64,000 bases of DNA from an uncultured Stenotrophomonas sp. (GCF_945952405.1 NZ_CAMFIA010000011.1:87299-151298); one strand, 5' to 3'. Counted from the stretch's first letter, positions 50,464 to 59,527 are shown. Notes: generated by a model from the sequence alone, not told the origin. Made by a program: numbers and translations.

Positions 50464-51339
50464 TCAGAGCACGTAGACGAACAGGAACAGCATCAGCCAC
50501 ACCACGTCGACGAAGTGCCAGTACCACGCGGCGGCTTCGAAACCGAAATGGTTGTCGCGGGTGAAGTGTCCCTTGGCCGAGCGCAGCCACATCACGATCA
50601 GCATGATCGTGCCGAGCAGAACGTGTGCGCCGTGGAAGCCGGTCAGCATGAAGAACGTCGACCCATAGATGCCCGAACCCAGCGTCAGGTTCAGCTCCTT
50701 GTAGGCGTGGATGTACTCCTCCGCCTGCAGGGTCAGGAAGCCGAGGCCAAGCACCACGGTCAGGCCCAGCCAGATCAGCAGCTGGCGGCGGTTGCCGGCC
50801 TTCAGTGCGTGGTGGGCAATGGTCAGGGTCACGCCGGACGTGAGCAGGATCAGCGTGTTGATCAGCGGCAGGCCCCAGGCCGGGATGGTCTGGAACGCGC
50901 CACCGATCGCGGCCGGGCCATTGGTCGGCCAGCCGGCGGAATAGCCCTGCCACAGCAGTTCGTTGGTCATCACCCCGCGGCCTTCGCCGCTCAGCCATGA
51001 CAGGCCGAGATTGCGGGTGTAGAACAGCGCGCCGAAGAAGGCACCGAAGAACATCACCTCGGAGAAGATGAACCAGATCATTCCCATCCGGAACGACCCG
51101 TCGACCTGGTGGTTGTAGTTGCCGGCCTGCGACTCGCGCACCACGTCGCTGAACCACCAGAACAGGGTCAGCACCAGCATCGCGATGCCGATGTAGAACG
51201 TCCAGCGTCCCCAGCTGGCATCGTTGAGCCAGCTGGCCACGCCGACCATGGTCACCATCATTGCGATGGAGCCCACGAACGGCCATTTGCTCTGGGCCGG
51301 GACGAAGTACACGTTGGCGTCGGTCGGTGTCTGGGCCAT
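50464..51339 (-). CDS. ctaE: Cytochrome c oxidase subunit III
   Basis: A 291-aa integral membrane subunit of the aa3-type oxidase with seven membrane segments. It begins MAQTPTDANVYFVPAQSKWP. Conserved blocks: MGMIWFIFSEVMFFGAFFGA (with the Glu that stabilises the oxygen and proton path), LLTSGVTLTIAHHALKAGNR, GSTFFMLTGFHGAHVLLGTI and AAWYWHFVDVVWLMLFLFVY. Last gene of the ctaC-ctaD-small protein-ctaG-ctaE operon. Confidence 0.96.
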   Translation of the reverse strand: MAQTPTDANVYFVPAQSKWPFVGSIAMMVTMVGVASWLNDASWGRWTFYIGIAMLVLTLFWWFSDVVRESQAGNYNHQVDGSFRMGMIWFIFSEVMFFGAFFGALFYTRNLGLSWLSGEGRGVMTNELLWQGYSAGWPTNGPAAIGGAFQTIPAWGLPLINTLILLTSGVTLTIAHHALKAGNRRQLLIWLGLTVVLGLGFLTLQAEEYIHAYKELNLTLGSGIYGSTFFMLTGFHGAHVLLGTIMLIVMWLRSAKGHFTRDNHFGFEAAAWYWHFVDVVWLMLFLFVYVL

Positions 51340-51352
51340 GTCGGTATCCGGG

Positions 51353-51943
51353 TCAGGGTGCGGCGTGTGCGCCTTCCGAGGTGGCGGCCGGGGCCAGCCG
51401 ATCGGACAACGCATCGTTGCGGTAGAAGGTGTAGGACAGGGTGATCGTCTTGATTTCCGGCGGCAGGTCCGGATCGACGATGAAGCGCACCGGCATGTCG
51501 CGCTTCTCGCCGGCCTGCAGCGTCTGCGCGGTGAAACAGAAGCACTCGGTCTTGCTGAAGAAGCCCGATGCGCGCGCCGGGGCCACCGAAGGTACCGCGC
51601 TGCCGACCACCGCCTGGCGGCTGTCGTTGCGGGCGAAGTACAGCGCTTCGTTGAGCTCGCCCGGCACCACGTCCATGGTCAGCTGCTCGGGATGGAACGA
51701 CCACGGCAGGCGTGAATTGACACCGCCATCGAACTCCACGCGCACGGTGCGCTTGCCGGCGGCCGCGCCGGCACTGGCTTCGCCGCCCGGGCCGCGCTCC
51801 AGGCGCACGCCGAACACCTTTTCGCAGGCGATGCGGTACAGCGGCACCAGCGAGAAGGTCAGCAGGAACACGGCCACCGCCACGCCGATCAGGCGTGGCA
51901 GCCCGGCACTGCGTGACGGGGGACTGGCCGGTGCCTCGCTCAT
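51353..51943 (-). CDS. ctaG: Cytochrome c oxidase assembly protein CtaG/Cox11
   Basis: A 196-aa Cox11-type copper chaperone that delivers Cu to the CuB site of subunit I. One N-terminal membrane helix ([20 protein letters not shown]) is followed by a periplasmic domain with the copper-binding Cys pair in [20 protein letters not shown] third conserved Cys is in [30 protein letters not shown] is the family end motif. The ATG overlaps the TGA of the small protein upstream (ATGA, 51940-51943). Downstream is ctaE. Confidence 0.96.
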   Translation of the reverse strand: MSEAPASPPSRSAGLPRLIGVAVAVFLLTFSLVPLYRIACEKVFGVRLERGPGGEASAGAAAGKRTVRVEFDGGVNSRLPWSFHPEQLTMDVVPGELNEALYFARNDSRQAVVGSAVPSVAPARASGFFSKTECFCFTAQTLQAGEKRDMPVRFIVDPDLPPEIKTITLSYTFYRNDALSDRLAPAATSEGAHAAP

Positions 51944-52173
51944 CGGCCGATCACCCCGCTGAGGATGAAGCCGGCGTAGACCAGCACGGCGATGGCGCCG
52001 ACCCACATCGCGGTGCGCCGCGCGCGCTGGCGCTGCTGCTCGAGGCCCGGGTTCCGGGCTTCGCTTTCGCTGTTGCAGCGCCGGGCCATGCTCGGCTGCT
52101 CCAGGGTTCGCGACGCGGCTTCAGCCGAGCATGGCTCGGCTCTACAAGGGGCGATCGGGCTTTCGTTATGCAT
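51940..52173 (-). CDS. Small oxidase-cluster membrane protein carrying an in-frame SMAG pair
   Basis: A 77-aa product from ATG 52173 (MHNESPIAP), which has GAGGTGG as Shine-Dalgarno and begins 9 nt after the ctaD stop. The C-terminal half ([20 protein letters not shown], then [11 protein letters not shown]) is the recognisable single-pass protein that usually lies between ctaD and ctaG. The segment of about 24 residues from [10 protein letters not shown] to SMARRCNS is encoded by an inverted SMAG pair (52075-52145) without frame loss. Alternatively translation starts at ATG 52089 inside the repeat, giving a 49-aa protein without most of it. Assembly-factor role inferred. Confidence 0.7.
   Translation of the reverse strand: MHNESPIAPCRAEPCSAEAASRTLEQPSMARRCNSESEARNPGLEQQRQRARRTAMWVGAIAVLVYAGFILSGVIGR
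52075..52145. repeat. Inverted SMAG pair inside a coding sequence
   Basis: A degenerate plus unit at 52075-52097 (GCAG instead of GTAG) and an intact minus unit at 52123-52145 of the GTAGAGCCGAGCC subtype. Both are within the small oxidase-cluster gene. Confidence 0.88.
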
Positions 52174-52181
52174 GCCCCACC

Positions 52182-53789
52182 TCAATGCGTGATGTCGTCG
52201 TGGGCCAGATCACCCGGGCGGATGGTCGGCGGCGTGGTGAAGGTATGCGCCGGTGCGGGCGACGGCAGCGTCCACTCCAGGCCGCGCGCGCCCTCCCAGG
52301 AACGGGCCTCGGCCTTCTCGCCATTGCGCAGCGACGACAGCAGGATCGCGGCCATCATGAACGGGGTGACGAACATGCCGAACGCGCCGATCGAGCTGAT
52401 CAGGTTCCAGTCGGCGAAGGCCACGCTGTAGTCCGGAATGCGGCGCGGCATGCCGGCCAGGCCGAGGAAGTGCTGCGGGAAGAACAGCAGGTTGACGAAC
52501 ACGATCGACCACCAGAAATGCACCTTGGCCCACTTCTCGCTGTACATGCGCCCGGTCCACTTCGGCCACCAGTAGTAGACCGCGGCGATCAGCGCGAACA
52601 CCGCGCCAGTGACCAGCACGTAATGGAAGTGGGCAACCACGAAGTAGGTGTCGTGGTACTGGAAGTCGGCGGCCACGATGGCCAGCATCAGGCCGGAGAA
52701 ACCACCGATGGTGAACAGGATGACGAAGGCCACCGACCACAGCATCGGCGCCTCGAACGTCAGCGAGCCGCGCCACATGGTGCTGACCCAGTTGAACACC
52801 TTCACGCCGGTCGGGATCGAGATCAGCATGGTGGCGAACATGAAGTAGATCTCGCCGCCCAGCGGCATGCCCACGGTGAACATGTGGTGGGCCCAGACGA
52901 TGAACGACAGGAACGCGATCGCGGCGGTGGCGTACACCATCGCCTGGTAGCCGAACAGCGGCTTGCGGCTGAAGGTCGGAATGATCTCGCTGACCACGCC
53001 GAAGGCGGGCAGGATCATGATGTAGACCTCGGGATGGCCGAAGAACCAGAAGATGTGCTGGTACATCACCGGGTCACCACCACCGGCGGCGTTGAAGAAA
53101 CTGGTACCGAAGAACTTGTCGGTCAGCAGCATGGTGACTGCACCGGCCAGCACCGGCATCACCGCGATCAGCAGGAAGGCGGTGATCAGCCACGCCCAGC
53201 AGAAGATCGGCATCTTCAGCAGATCGATGCCCGGCGCCCGCATGTTCAGCACGGTGGCGATGATGTTGATCGCGCCCATGATCGAACTGATGCCGGCTAC
53301 GTGGATCGCGAACACGCTGAAGGCGACGTTGTAGCCGCCCTGCAACGACAGCGGCGGGTACAGCGTCCAGCCACCGGCCGGCGCGCCACCCGGCAGGAAC
53401 AGGGTCAGCAGCAGCAGGCTGAAGGCCACCGGCAGCAGCCAGAACGACCAGTTGTTCATGCGCGGCAGCGCCATGTCCGGCGCGCCGATCTGCAAGGGGA
53501 TCATCCAGTTGGCGAGGCCGACGAAGGCCGGCATCACGCCGCCGAAGATCATCACCAGCGCATGCACGGTGGTCATCTGGTTGAAGAACTCGGGCTTGAC
53601 GAACTGCAGGCCCGGCTGCGCCAGCTCGGCCCGGATCACCACGCTCATCGCCGCACCGATGATGAACATGATGAAGCTGAAACCCAGGTACAGCGTGCCG
53701 ATGTCCTTGTGGTTGGTCGAGAAGAACCAACGCTCGAAGAAGCTCGGGTGGTGATGGTGATCGTCGTGCCCAACTGCCGAGTGCGCCAT
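52182..53789 (-). CDS. ctaD: Cytochrome c oxidase subunit I
   Basis: A 535-aa catalytic subunit with heme a, heme a3 and CuB, 12 membrane helices. Visible: FFSTNHKDIGTLYLGFSF, the low-spin heme His in TTVHALVMIFGGVMPAF, CuB His in FWFFGHPEVYIMILPAFG with the Tyr cross-link (HPEVY), VWAHHMFTVGMP, the K-channel region, and TYFVVAHFHYVLVTG with both heme His. ATG 53789 (MAHSAVGHDDHHHH) starts with a His-rich segment. It reduces oxygen to water while pumping protons. Lies downstream of ctaC. Confidence 0.97.
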   Translation of the reverse strand: MAHSAVGHDDHHHHPSFFERWFFSTNHKDIGTLYLGFSFIMFIIGAAMSVVIRAELAQPGLQFVKPEFFNQMTTVHALVMIFGGVMPAFVGLANWMIPLQIGAPDMALPRMNNWSFWLLPVAFSLLLLTLFLPGGAPAGGWTLYPPLSLQGGYNVAFSVFAIHVAGISSIMGAINIIATVLNMRAPGIDLLKMPIFCWAWLITAFLLIAVMPVLAGAVTMLLTDKFFGTSFFNAAGGGDPVMYQHIFWFFGHPEVYIMILPAFGVVSEIIPTFSRKPLFGYQAMVYATAAIAFLSFIVWAHHMFTVGMPLGGEIYFMFATMLISIPTGVKVFNWVSTMWRGSLTFEAPMLWSVAFVILFTIGGFSGLMLAIVAADFQYHDTYFVVAHFHYVLVTGAVFALIAAVYYWWPKWTGRMYSEKWAKVHFWWSIVFVNLLFFPQHFLGLAGMPRRIPDYSVAFADWNLISSIGAFGMFVTPFMMAAILLSSLRNGEKAEARSWEGARGLEWTLPSPAPAHTFTTPPTIRPGDLAHDDITH

Positions 53790-53848
53790 TGCAAAACACC
53801 TCTCAGAATCGGTTGTCACCACGGCCGCGAGCGGCCGCGGGCTTTACA

Positions 53849-54793
53849 TCACGCTCCGCTGGCGGCGGGGGCAGGCGCGCTGCCGGTGTCCGCCGCGGCC
53901 GGTGCAGCGGGTGTCTCCGCCGCAGGTGCGGCCGGCTCAACCGGTGCCGCAGGGGCTGCGGGCGGGGCCGGCTTGCGCTGCGCCAGCCATTGCTTGAACT
54001 GTTCCTTGGACACCGCCTCGACCACGATCGGCATGAAACCGTGGTCCTTGCCGCACAGCTCGGCACACTGGCCGCGGTAGACGCCGGGCTGCTCGATGCT
54101 GGTCCAGGCTTCGTTGATGAAGCCGGGAATGGCGTCCTGCTTCCAGCCCAGCGCCGGTACCCACCAGGCATGGATCACGTCGTCGGAGGTGATCACGAAG
54201 CGCACCTTGGTATCGACCGGCAGCACCAGCCGGTTGTCCACGTCCAGCAGGTAGTGCGGATGGCTCTCACGGGTCGGCACGATGCCGCTCTGCCGCACGC
54301 GGTCGGACTCGCGGTCCAGGCGGCTGGTGAAGGTGACGTTCTCGCCGAGGTATTCGTATTTCCACATCCACTGGTAGCCGGTGACCTTGACCGTCATCTC
54401 GGCATCGCGGGTGTCGTACATCTTGATCAGGTTGGCCGTGGCCGGCCAGGCCATCACGATCAGGATGATCACCGGGATCACCGTCCAGATCACCTCGGCC
54501 TTGGTGTTGTGGCTGAAGGTGGCGGCGACCGCGCCCTTGGATTTGCGGAACTTGAAGATGGCATAGGCCATCGCACCGAACACGATGACGCCGATCACCG
54601 TACAGATGATCAGCGAGAGGTTGTTCGATTCCCAGGCCAGGCGCGAGGTCTGGGTGACCCCCTTGCCCATGTTCAGCTGCCACGGCTTGGGATCGGCCGC
54701 CTGGGCCCAGGCCAATGCCGGAATCAGTCCCCCGGCCATCACTGTGATGGCCGCGTTGACGCACTTCGTGCCCCACCTGCTGCTTTGCTTCAT
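53849..54793 (-). CDS. ctaC: Cytochrome c oxidase subunit II
   Basis: A 314-aa subunit with a signal peptide (cut after AWA near residue 30), two membrane helices (about 60-82 and 102-120) and a periplasmic CuA domain. CuA ligands: H208 (SDDVIHAWWVPALG), C243, E245, C247, H251 and M254 (GQCAELCGKDHGFMP). It accepts electrons from cytochrome c. The last 45 residues are an Ala/Pro repeat tail that is not part of the usual fold. First gene of the oxidase operon; the DUF2244 gene ends 11 nt upstream of it. Confidence 0.96.
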   Translation of the reverse strand: MKQSSRWGTKCVNAAITVMAGGLIPALAWAQAADPKPWQLNMGKGVTQTSRLAWESNNLSLIICTVIGVIVFGAMAYAIFKFRKSKGAVAATFSHNTKAEVIWTVIPVIILIVMAWPATANLIKMYDTRDAEMTVKVTGYQWMWKYEYLGENVTFTSRLDRESDRVRQSGIVPTRESHPHYLLDVDNRLVLPVDTKVRFVITSDDVIHAWWVPALGWKQDAIPGFINEAWTSIEQPGVYRGQCAELCGKDHGFMPIVVEAVSKEQFKQWLAQRKPAPPAAPAAPVEPAAPAAETPAAPAAADTGSAPAPAASGA

Positions 54794-54804
54794 TGCCTAG
54801 ACCC

Positions 54805-55281
54805 TTAGCGTCGTCGGTTGCCGCCATCGCTGGCGGCGAGCAAGCTTTCAAGTGTCTCTGCGAGCGTCTGACGTTCGGCCGGCGCGAGGAAACTCCCCAC
54901 CTCCACCTGCCGGCCGCTGGATGCCAGCCGGACCCTCTCATCGTCGGTGAGCAGGCGCACCCAGTGCGGGTGGGCCCGGAACACCGGCGATCCACCGGGT
55001 ACGGGGATGACCTCCACGTACGCCGGCACTACCCGGATCTCCTCCTGCCGTTCACCACTGCGCCACAAGGCACGCAGCGCCGCCGCCAGCACCAGGCTGT
55101 ACAGCAGCGCGAACAGGGGAGCGAATGCATTGCCGGCCAACCACCCGAGGGCGGACACCAGCCACATCGCTCCCGACAACACGGTGAACAACAGGACGAA
55201 CTGCCGGGCATCGAGCGCCCGTGGGGGACGCAGCCGCAGCTGCGTACCTGACCCATCCGGAGCTGTAAGCACCTCGATCAT
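54805..55281 (-). CDS. DUF2244-family membrane protein
   Basis: A 158-aa protein starting MIEVLTAPDGSGTQLRLRPP, with two membrane segments (about 28-48 and 50-70, FVLLFTVLSGAMWLVSALGW and FALLYSLVLAAALRALW). A cytoplasmic domain follows, with FRAHPHWVRLLTDD and FLAPAERQTLAETLESLLAA. This matches DUF2244, commonly next to ctaC. Function unknown, likely linked to oxidase assembly or regulation. Probably the first gene of the leftward oxidase operon. The 274-nt region to putA holds the divergent promoters; no other gene is seen there. Confidence 0.88.
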   Translation of the reverse strand: MIEVLTAPDGSGTQLRLRPPRALDARQFVLLFTVLSGAMWLVSALGWLAGNAFAPLFALLYSLVLAAALRALWRSGERQEEIRVVPAYVEVIPVPGGSPVFRAHPHWVRLLTDDERVRLASSGRQVEVGSFLAPAERQTLAETLESLLAASDGGNRRR

Positions 55282-55555
55282 GTCGCAACCGCGTTCCTGC
55301 CGCGGGAAACGTCTCGATGGTAGCCCTGCCCTCTCGCCCGTAGCAAGGGTGCATTCACACTTTTTCCGATGCTGCAACACAGCATGAGGTCGGCGGCACG
55401 AATGACGAATTCAGCACAAATGCTGTCGAGCCTGCTGAACACGCTGAACCCACCGCAGTTAGGGGCTATCAGCGCTTCACGAAGGGGCCCGCAAGGCACT
55501 TCCTGTGGCCGCAAAAATGATTAAAATCGCCAAGTTTTCCACTGGCCGGACCGGC

Positions 55556-58500
55556 ATGAACGCACCTTCCTCCTCCCCTGCCGCCAGCGACGCCCCGCGT
55601 CCCGGCGCGCTGCTGTCGCCGGAACTGCCGGCGCCCCCCAACCCGTTCCGCCAGGCCATCACCGATGCCTGGTTGAAGGACGAGGCCAGCCACGTCCGCG
55701 AGCTGCTGGCGCAGGCCCGCCTGCCCGCCGACGAGCAGGCCAAGGTGCAGGCGCTGGCCGCCGACCTGGTCGGCCGCGTGCGCGTGCGCGCCAAGGACCA
55801 GGGCGCGATCGAAGCCTTCATGCGCCAGTACGACCTGGGCAGCGAAGAAGGCGTGCTGCTGATGTGCGTGGCCGAAGCGCTGCTGCGTATTCCGGACCAG
55901 GACACCGCCGACAAGCTGATCCGCGACAAGCTGGCCGACGCCGACTGGGAAAAGCACCTGGGCGGCAGCGACTCGGTGCTGGTCAACGCCTCCACCTGGG
56001 GCCTGATGCTGACCGGCAAGCTGGTGCAGATGAACGACGCCACCCGCGCCGATGCGCCCAGCGCGTTCAAGCGCCTGGTCGGTCGCGTCGGTGAGCCGGT
56101 GGTGCGCCTGGCCGTGCGCCAGGCCATGAAGATCATGGGCCACCAGTTCGTCATGGGCCGCACCATCAGCGAAGCACTGTCGCGCTCGCACAAGGGCGAC
56201 AACGCCAGCTACCGCTACTCCTTCGACATGCTGGGCGAAGGCGCGCTGACCATGAAGGACGCGCTGCGCTACCTGGAAGACTACCGTCGTGCGATCCACG
56301 CCATCGGTGGTGACCACAAGGCACGCGGTGGCCGCGCCGACGGCGACGTCAACAACGCGCCGGGCATCTCGATCAAGCTGTCGGCGCTGTACCCGCGCTA
56401 CGAGCACGCCAAGCGCGAGCGCGTGCTGAAGGACCTGGTTCCGGGCGTGCTTGAACTGGCGCAGCTGGCCAAGAGCTACGGCATCGGCTGCACGGTCGAC
56501 GCGGAAGAGTCCGATCGCCTGGAACTGTCGCTGGACATCATCGAGCAGGTCTTCTCCGATGCCTCGCTGTCCGGCTGGGATGGCTTCGGCGTGGTCGTGC
56601 AGGCCTACCAGAAGCGCACCCCGTACACGATCGACCATCTGGCCGACATGGCACGCCGCGCCGGTCGCCGCCTGCAGGTCCGCCTGGTCAAGGGCGCCTA
56701 CTGGGATGCCGAGATCAAGCGCGCGCAGATCGAAGGCTACCCGGGCTACCCGGTGTTCACCCGCAAGCAGAACACCGACGTTTCCTACCTGGCCTGCGCC
56801 AAGCGCCTGTTCACCCACGCCGACGCGATCTACCCGATGTTCGCCACGCACAACGCGCACACCATCGCCGCGGTGCGCAGCATTGCCAACGGTGGCGTGT
56901 ACGAGCACCAGAAGCTGCACGGCATGGGCGATGACCTGTACGCCGAAGTGGTGCCGGCCGATCGCCTCGGCCTGCCCTGCCGCGTGTATGCCCCGGTCGG
57001 CTCGCATGAAGACCTGCTGCCGTACCTGGTGCGCCGCCTGCTGGAAAACGGCGCCAACTCCAGCTTCGTCAACCGCATTACCGACGAGCGCGTGCCGATC
57101 GCCGACCTGATCCGCGATCCGGTCGAGATGGTCGCTTCGTTCGCATCGATTCCGCACCCCAAGATCCCGCTGCCGGTTGACCTGCTGCGCAGCCAGAACC
57201 ACGACAGGAAGAACTCCATGGGCGCCAACCTCGCCAACGACAACGAACTGCGCGCCCTGGCCGAGCAGATCAACGCCGCCGTGAAGCCGTGGCAGGCCGC
57301 GCCGCTGGTGCCGGGTGCCAACCCGGCCGGCGCCGCGCTGCCGGTGACCAACCCGGCCGACACCCGCGAGGTGGTTGGCCAGTGGCTGGCCGCCGATGCC
57401 GCCACCGTGCAGAAGGCGCTGGCCAATGCCGTGGCCGCGCAGCCGGCCTGGAACCGCACCCCGGCCGCCAGCCGCGCCGCCATCCTCGAACACGCCGCCG
57501 ACCAGCTGGAAGCGCGCATGCCGGAGTTCATGGCACTGTGCGTGAAGGAAGCCGGCAAGAGCCTGCCCGACAGCATCGCCGAAGTGCGCGAAGCGGTGGA
57601 CTTCCTGCGCTACTACGCCAAGCAGGCGCGCGAGCAGTTCAGCCACGCCGAGAAGCTGCCGAGCCCGACCGGTGAATCCAACGAGCTGCAGCTGCACGGC
57701 CGCGGCGTGTTCGTGTGCATCAGCCCGTGGAACTTCCCGCTGGCGATCTTCCTGGGCCAGGTCGCCGCGGCGCTGGCGGCCGGCAACAGCGTCATCGCCA
57801 AGCCGGCCGAGCAGACCAACCTGATCGGCTACTACGCGGTGAAGCTGCTGCACGACGCCGGCGTGCCGGCCGAGGTGGTGCAGTTCCTGCCGGGCGACGG
57901 CGCCACCGTGGGTGCGGCGCTGACCGCCGACCCGCGCGTGGCCGGTGTTGCCTTCACCGGCTCCACCGAGACCGCCCGTGCGATCAACCGCGCGATGGCT
58001 GCCCGTGACGCCGCCATCGGCGTGCTGATCGCCGAGACCGGCGGCCAGAACGCCTTCATCGCCGACTCCTCGGCGCTGCCGGAACAGCTGGTCAAGGACG
58101 CCATCGGTTCGGCGTTCACTTCCGCCGGCCAGCGTTGCTCGGCCGCGCGCGTGCTGTTCGTGCAGGACGACATCGCCGACAAGGTGATGACCATGCTGGC
58201 CGGTGCGATGAAGGAATTGAAGGTCGGCAACCCCGGCCTGCTGTCCACCGACGTCGGCCCGGTGATCGACGCCGACGCGCTGAAGCTGCTGCAGGACCAT
58301 GCCGCTCGCATGGACCGTGAGGCACGCCTGATCGCCGCCGCCGAACTGTCCAGCGAGGCCGCCAATGGCACCTTCTTCGCACCGCGTGCGTATGAACTGA
58401 AGGACCTCGGCCAGCTGCACAAGGAAGTGTTCGGGCCGATCCTGCACGTGATCCGCTGGAAGGGCGACCAGCTGGATGCGGTGATCGACCAGATCAACGC

Positions 58501-58774
58501 CACCGGCTACGGCCTGACCCTGGGCGTGCATTCGCGCATCGACGAAACCGTGGACCGCATCAGCACTGGTGTCCACGTCGGCAACGTCTACGTCAACCGC
58601 AACCAGATCGGCGCGGTGGTCGGCGTGCAGCCGTTCGGCGGCCAGGGCCTGTCCGGCACCGGCCCGAAGGCGGGCGGCCCGCACTACCTGCTGCGCTTCG
58701 CCACCGAGAAGACGGTGACGGTGAACACCACCGCCGCCGGCGGCAACGCCTCGCTGCTGACCCTGGGCGACTGA
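55556..58774 (+). CDS. putA: Bifunctional proline dehydrogenase/delta-1-pyrroline-5-carboxylate dehydrogenase
   Basis: A 1072-aa enzyme that oxidises proline to glutamate in two channelled steps. The FAD-binding PRODH barrel (about 150-470) includes GISIKLSALYPRYEH, LVKGAYWDAEIKRAQIEGYP and FATHNAHTIAAV. The aldehyde dehydrogenase domain (about 590-1040) has E827 (LIAETGGQNAF) and the catalytic C861 (SAGQRCSAARVLFVQ). No ribbon-helix-helix DNA-binding domain is present at the N-terminus, so it is a bifunctional, not trifunctional, PutA and cannot repress itself. ATG 55556 was chosen since an AT-rich promoter-like stretch overlaps the earlier in-frame ATG at 55517. Confidence 0.96.
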   Translation: MNAPSSSPAASDAPRPGALLSPELPAPPNPFRQAITDAWLKDEASHVRELLAQARLPADEQAKVQALAADLVGRVRVRAKDQGAIEAFMRQYDLGSEEGVLLMCVAEALLRIPDQDTADKLIRDKLADADWEKHLGGSDSVLVNASTWGLMLTGKLVQMNDATRADAPSAFKRLVGRVGEPVVRLAVRQAMKIMGHQFVMGRTISEALSRSHKGDNASYRYSFDMLGEGALTMKDALRYLEDYRRAIHAIGGDHKARGGRADGDVNNAPGISIKLSALYPRYEHAKRERVLKDLVPGVLELAQLAKSYGIGCTVDAEESDRLELSLDIIEQVFSDASLSGWDGFGVVVQAYQKRTPYTIDHLADMARRAGRRLQVRLVKGAYWDAEIKRAQIEGYPGYPVFTRKQNTDVSYLACAKRLFTHADAIYPMFATHNAHTIAAVRSIANGGVYEHQKLHGMGDDLYAEVVPADRLGLPCRVYAPVGSHEDLLPYLVRRLLENGANSSFVNRITDERVPIADLIRDPVEMVASFASIPHPKIPLPVDLLRSQNHDRKNSMGANLANDNELRALAEQINAAVKPWQAAPLVPGANPAGAALPVTNPADTREVVGQWLAADAATVQKALANAVAAQPAWNRTPAASRAAILEHAADQLEARMPEFMALCVKEAGKSLPDSIAEVREAVDFLRYYAKQAREQFSHAEKLPSPTGESNELQLHGRGVFVCISPWNFPLAIFLGQVAAALAAGNSVIAKPAEQTNLIGYYAVKLLHDAGVPAEVVQFLPGDGATVGAALTADPRVAGVAFTGSTETARAINRAMAARDAAIGVLIAETGGQNAFIADSSALPEQLVKDAIGSAFTSAGQRCSAARVLFVQDDIADKVMTMLAGAMKELKVGNPGLLSTDVGPVIDADALKLLQDHAARMDREARLIAAAELSSEAANGTFFAPRAYELKDLGQLHKEVFGPILHVIRWKGDQLDAVIDQINATGYGLTLGVHSRIDETVDRISTGVHVGNVYVNRNQIGAVVGVQPFGGQGLSGTGPKAGGPHYLLRFATEKTVTVNTTAAGGNASLLTLGD

Positions 58775-58797
58775 TCGCCGCAGTGATCCGGTAAACG

Positions 58798-58823
58798 AAA
58801 AACCCCGCGAAAGCGGGGTTTTT
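58798..58823. terminator. Bidirectional terminator after putA
   Basis: AAAAACCCCGC-GAAA-GCGGGGTTTTTT, a perfect stem with GAAA loop, A-run and T-run on opposite sides. It serves putA and could also stop transcripts from the pnuC side. Confidence 0.93.
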
Positions 58824-58838
58824 TGTGCCTCGTCTGCT

Positions 58839-58909
58839 GTAGAGCCGAGCCCACGCTCGGCTGCTCCTGGCGGGCAAGCAATGCAAGCCGAGCATGGGCC
58901 CGGCTCTAC
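58839..58909. repeat. Inverted SMAG pair; its CTAC end is the stop codon of pnuC
   Basis: Plus unit 58839-58862 (GTAGAGCCGAGCCC subtype) and minus unit 58886-58909. The TAG at 58906-58908 (minus strand) terminates pnuC. Confidence 0.9.
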
Positions 58910-59478
58910 CCCCGCATCAGCTGTCGCCAATGGCGCAATGCGACCAGCGCATTGATCCAGAAACCCACGTACAGGATCGAGGTCAGGTGCAGGCCACGGC
59001 TGTAGTACAACGGCGCGGCCACGGTGTTGACCAGCAGCCACAGCCACCACGATTCCAGCTTGCGCCGCATCATCAGGATCTGCGCGATCACGCTCAGCAC
59101 CAGCACCGCCGAATCGATGTAGGGCGCATAGGCGTTGGTCAGCCGGGTCAGCATCCAGCCGTAGCCGAAGGTCGCCACTACCGCCAGCGGTACCAGCCAG
59201 GTCCAGGCCCGAGGTCGCAGCGTGGTGATCGGCAAGGGCGCACCGTGGTCGCCACGCAGCCACTGCCACCAGCCCAGCACGCTGATGGCGATGAAGAACA
59301 CCTGCAGCACCATGTCCGCATACAGGTGCGAGCGCTCGAACACAGCGGCGAACAGCGCGCAGCCGACGATGCCGAGCCACCAGGTGTGCACATTGTTGCG
59401 GCCGGCCAGCAGGATCGAGCCGGCAACGGCGATGTTGGCGGCCAGCTCCAGCTGGAAATTCGGGTCGGACAGGTTCAT
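58906..59478 (-). CDS. pnuC: PnuC-family nicotinamide riboside transporter
   Basis: A 190-aa protein with about seven membrane segments, the SWEET-like PnuC fold. The family markers are NNVHTWWLGIVGCALFAAVF, VFFIAISVLGWWQWLRG and WWLWLLVNTVAAPLYYSRGL followed by HLTSILYVGFWI. It takes up the NAD precursor nicotinamide riboside by facilitated diffusion, which requires NadR-type kinase activity (not seen here). The stop TAG is part of a SMAG GTAG. No NAD riboswitch was recognised upstream. A degenerate SMAG unit lies just before the start. Confidence 0.92.
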   Translation of the reverse strand: MNLSDPNFQLELAANIAVAGSILLAGRNNVHTWWLGIVGCALFAAVFERSHLYADMVLQVFFIAISVLGWWQWLRGDHGAPLPITTLRPRAWTWLVPLAVVATFGYGWMLTRLTNAYAPYIDSAVLVLSVIAQILMMRRKLESWWLWLLVNTVAAPLYYSRGLHLTSILYVGFWINALVALRHWRQLMRG

Positions 59479-59490
59479 CGCCCTATTGTC

Positions 59491-59513
59491 GTGGATCCAC
59501 GCCAGGCGTGGAT
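59491..59513 (+). repeat. Degenerate SMAG palindrome
   Basis: GTGGATCCACGCC, AGGCGTGGAT: a GTAGATCC-subtype unit with GTGG at the head. It lies 13 nt upstream of the pnuC start codon. Confidence 0.75.
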
Positions 59514-59527
59514 GGCCAGTGCCCCCG

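Noticed and set aside
52131-54080. 649-codon plus-strand frame opposite ctaD
   Set aside because: His/Gln/Arg-rich antisense of subunits I and II of the oxidase.
3475-58909. CRISPR array formed by the many short palindromes
   Set aside because: The units are dispersed singly or in inverted pairs without regular spacers, and no cas genes are present; they fit REP/SMAG elements.
55469-59380. 1303-codon minus-strand frame across putA and pnuC
   Set aside because: It is the complement of putA with biased codon positions; translation gives His/Val/Gly-rich sequence without domains, and putA is fully conserved.
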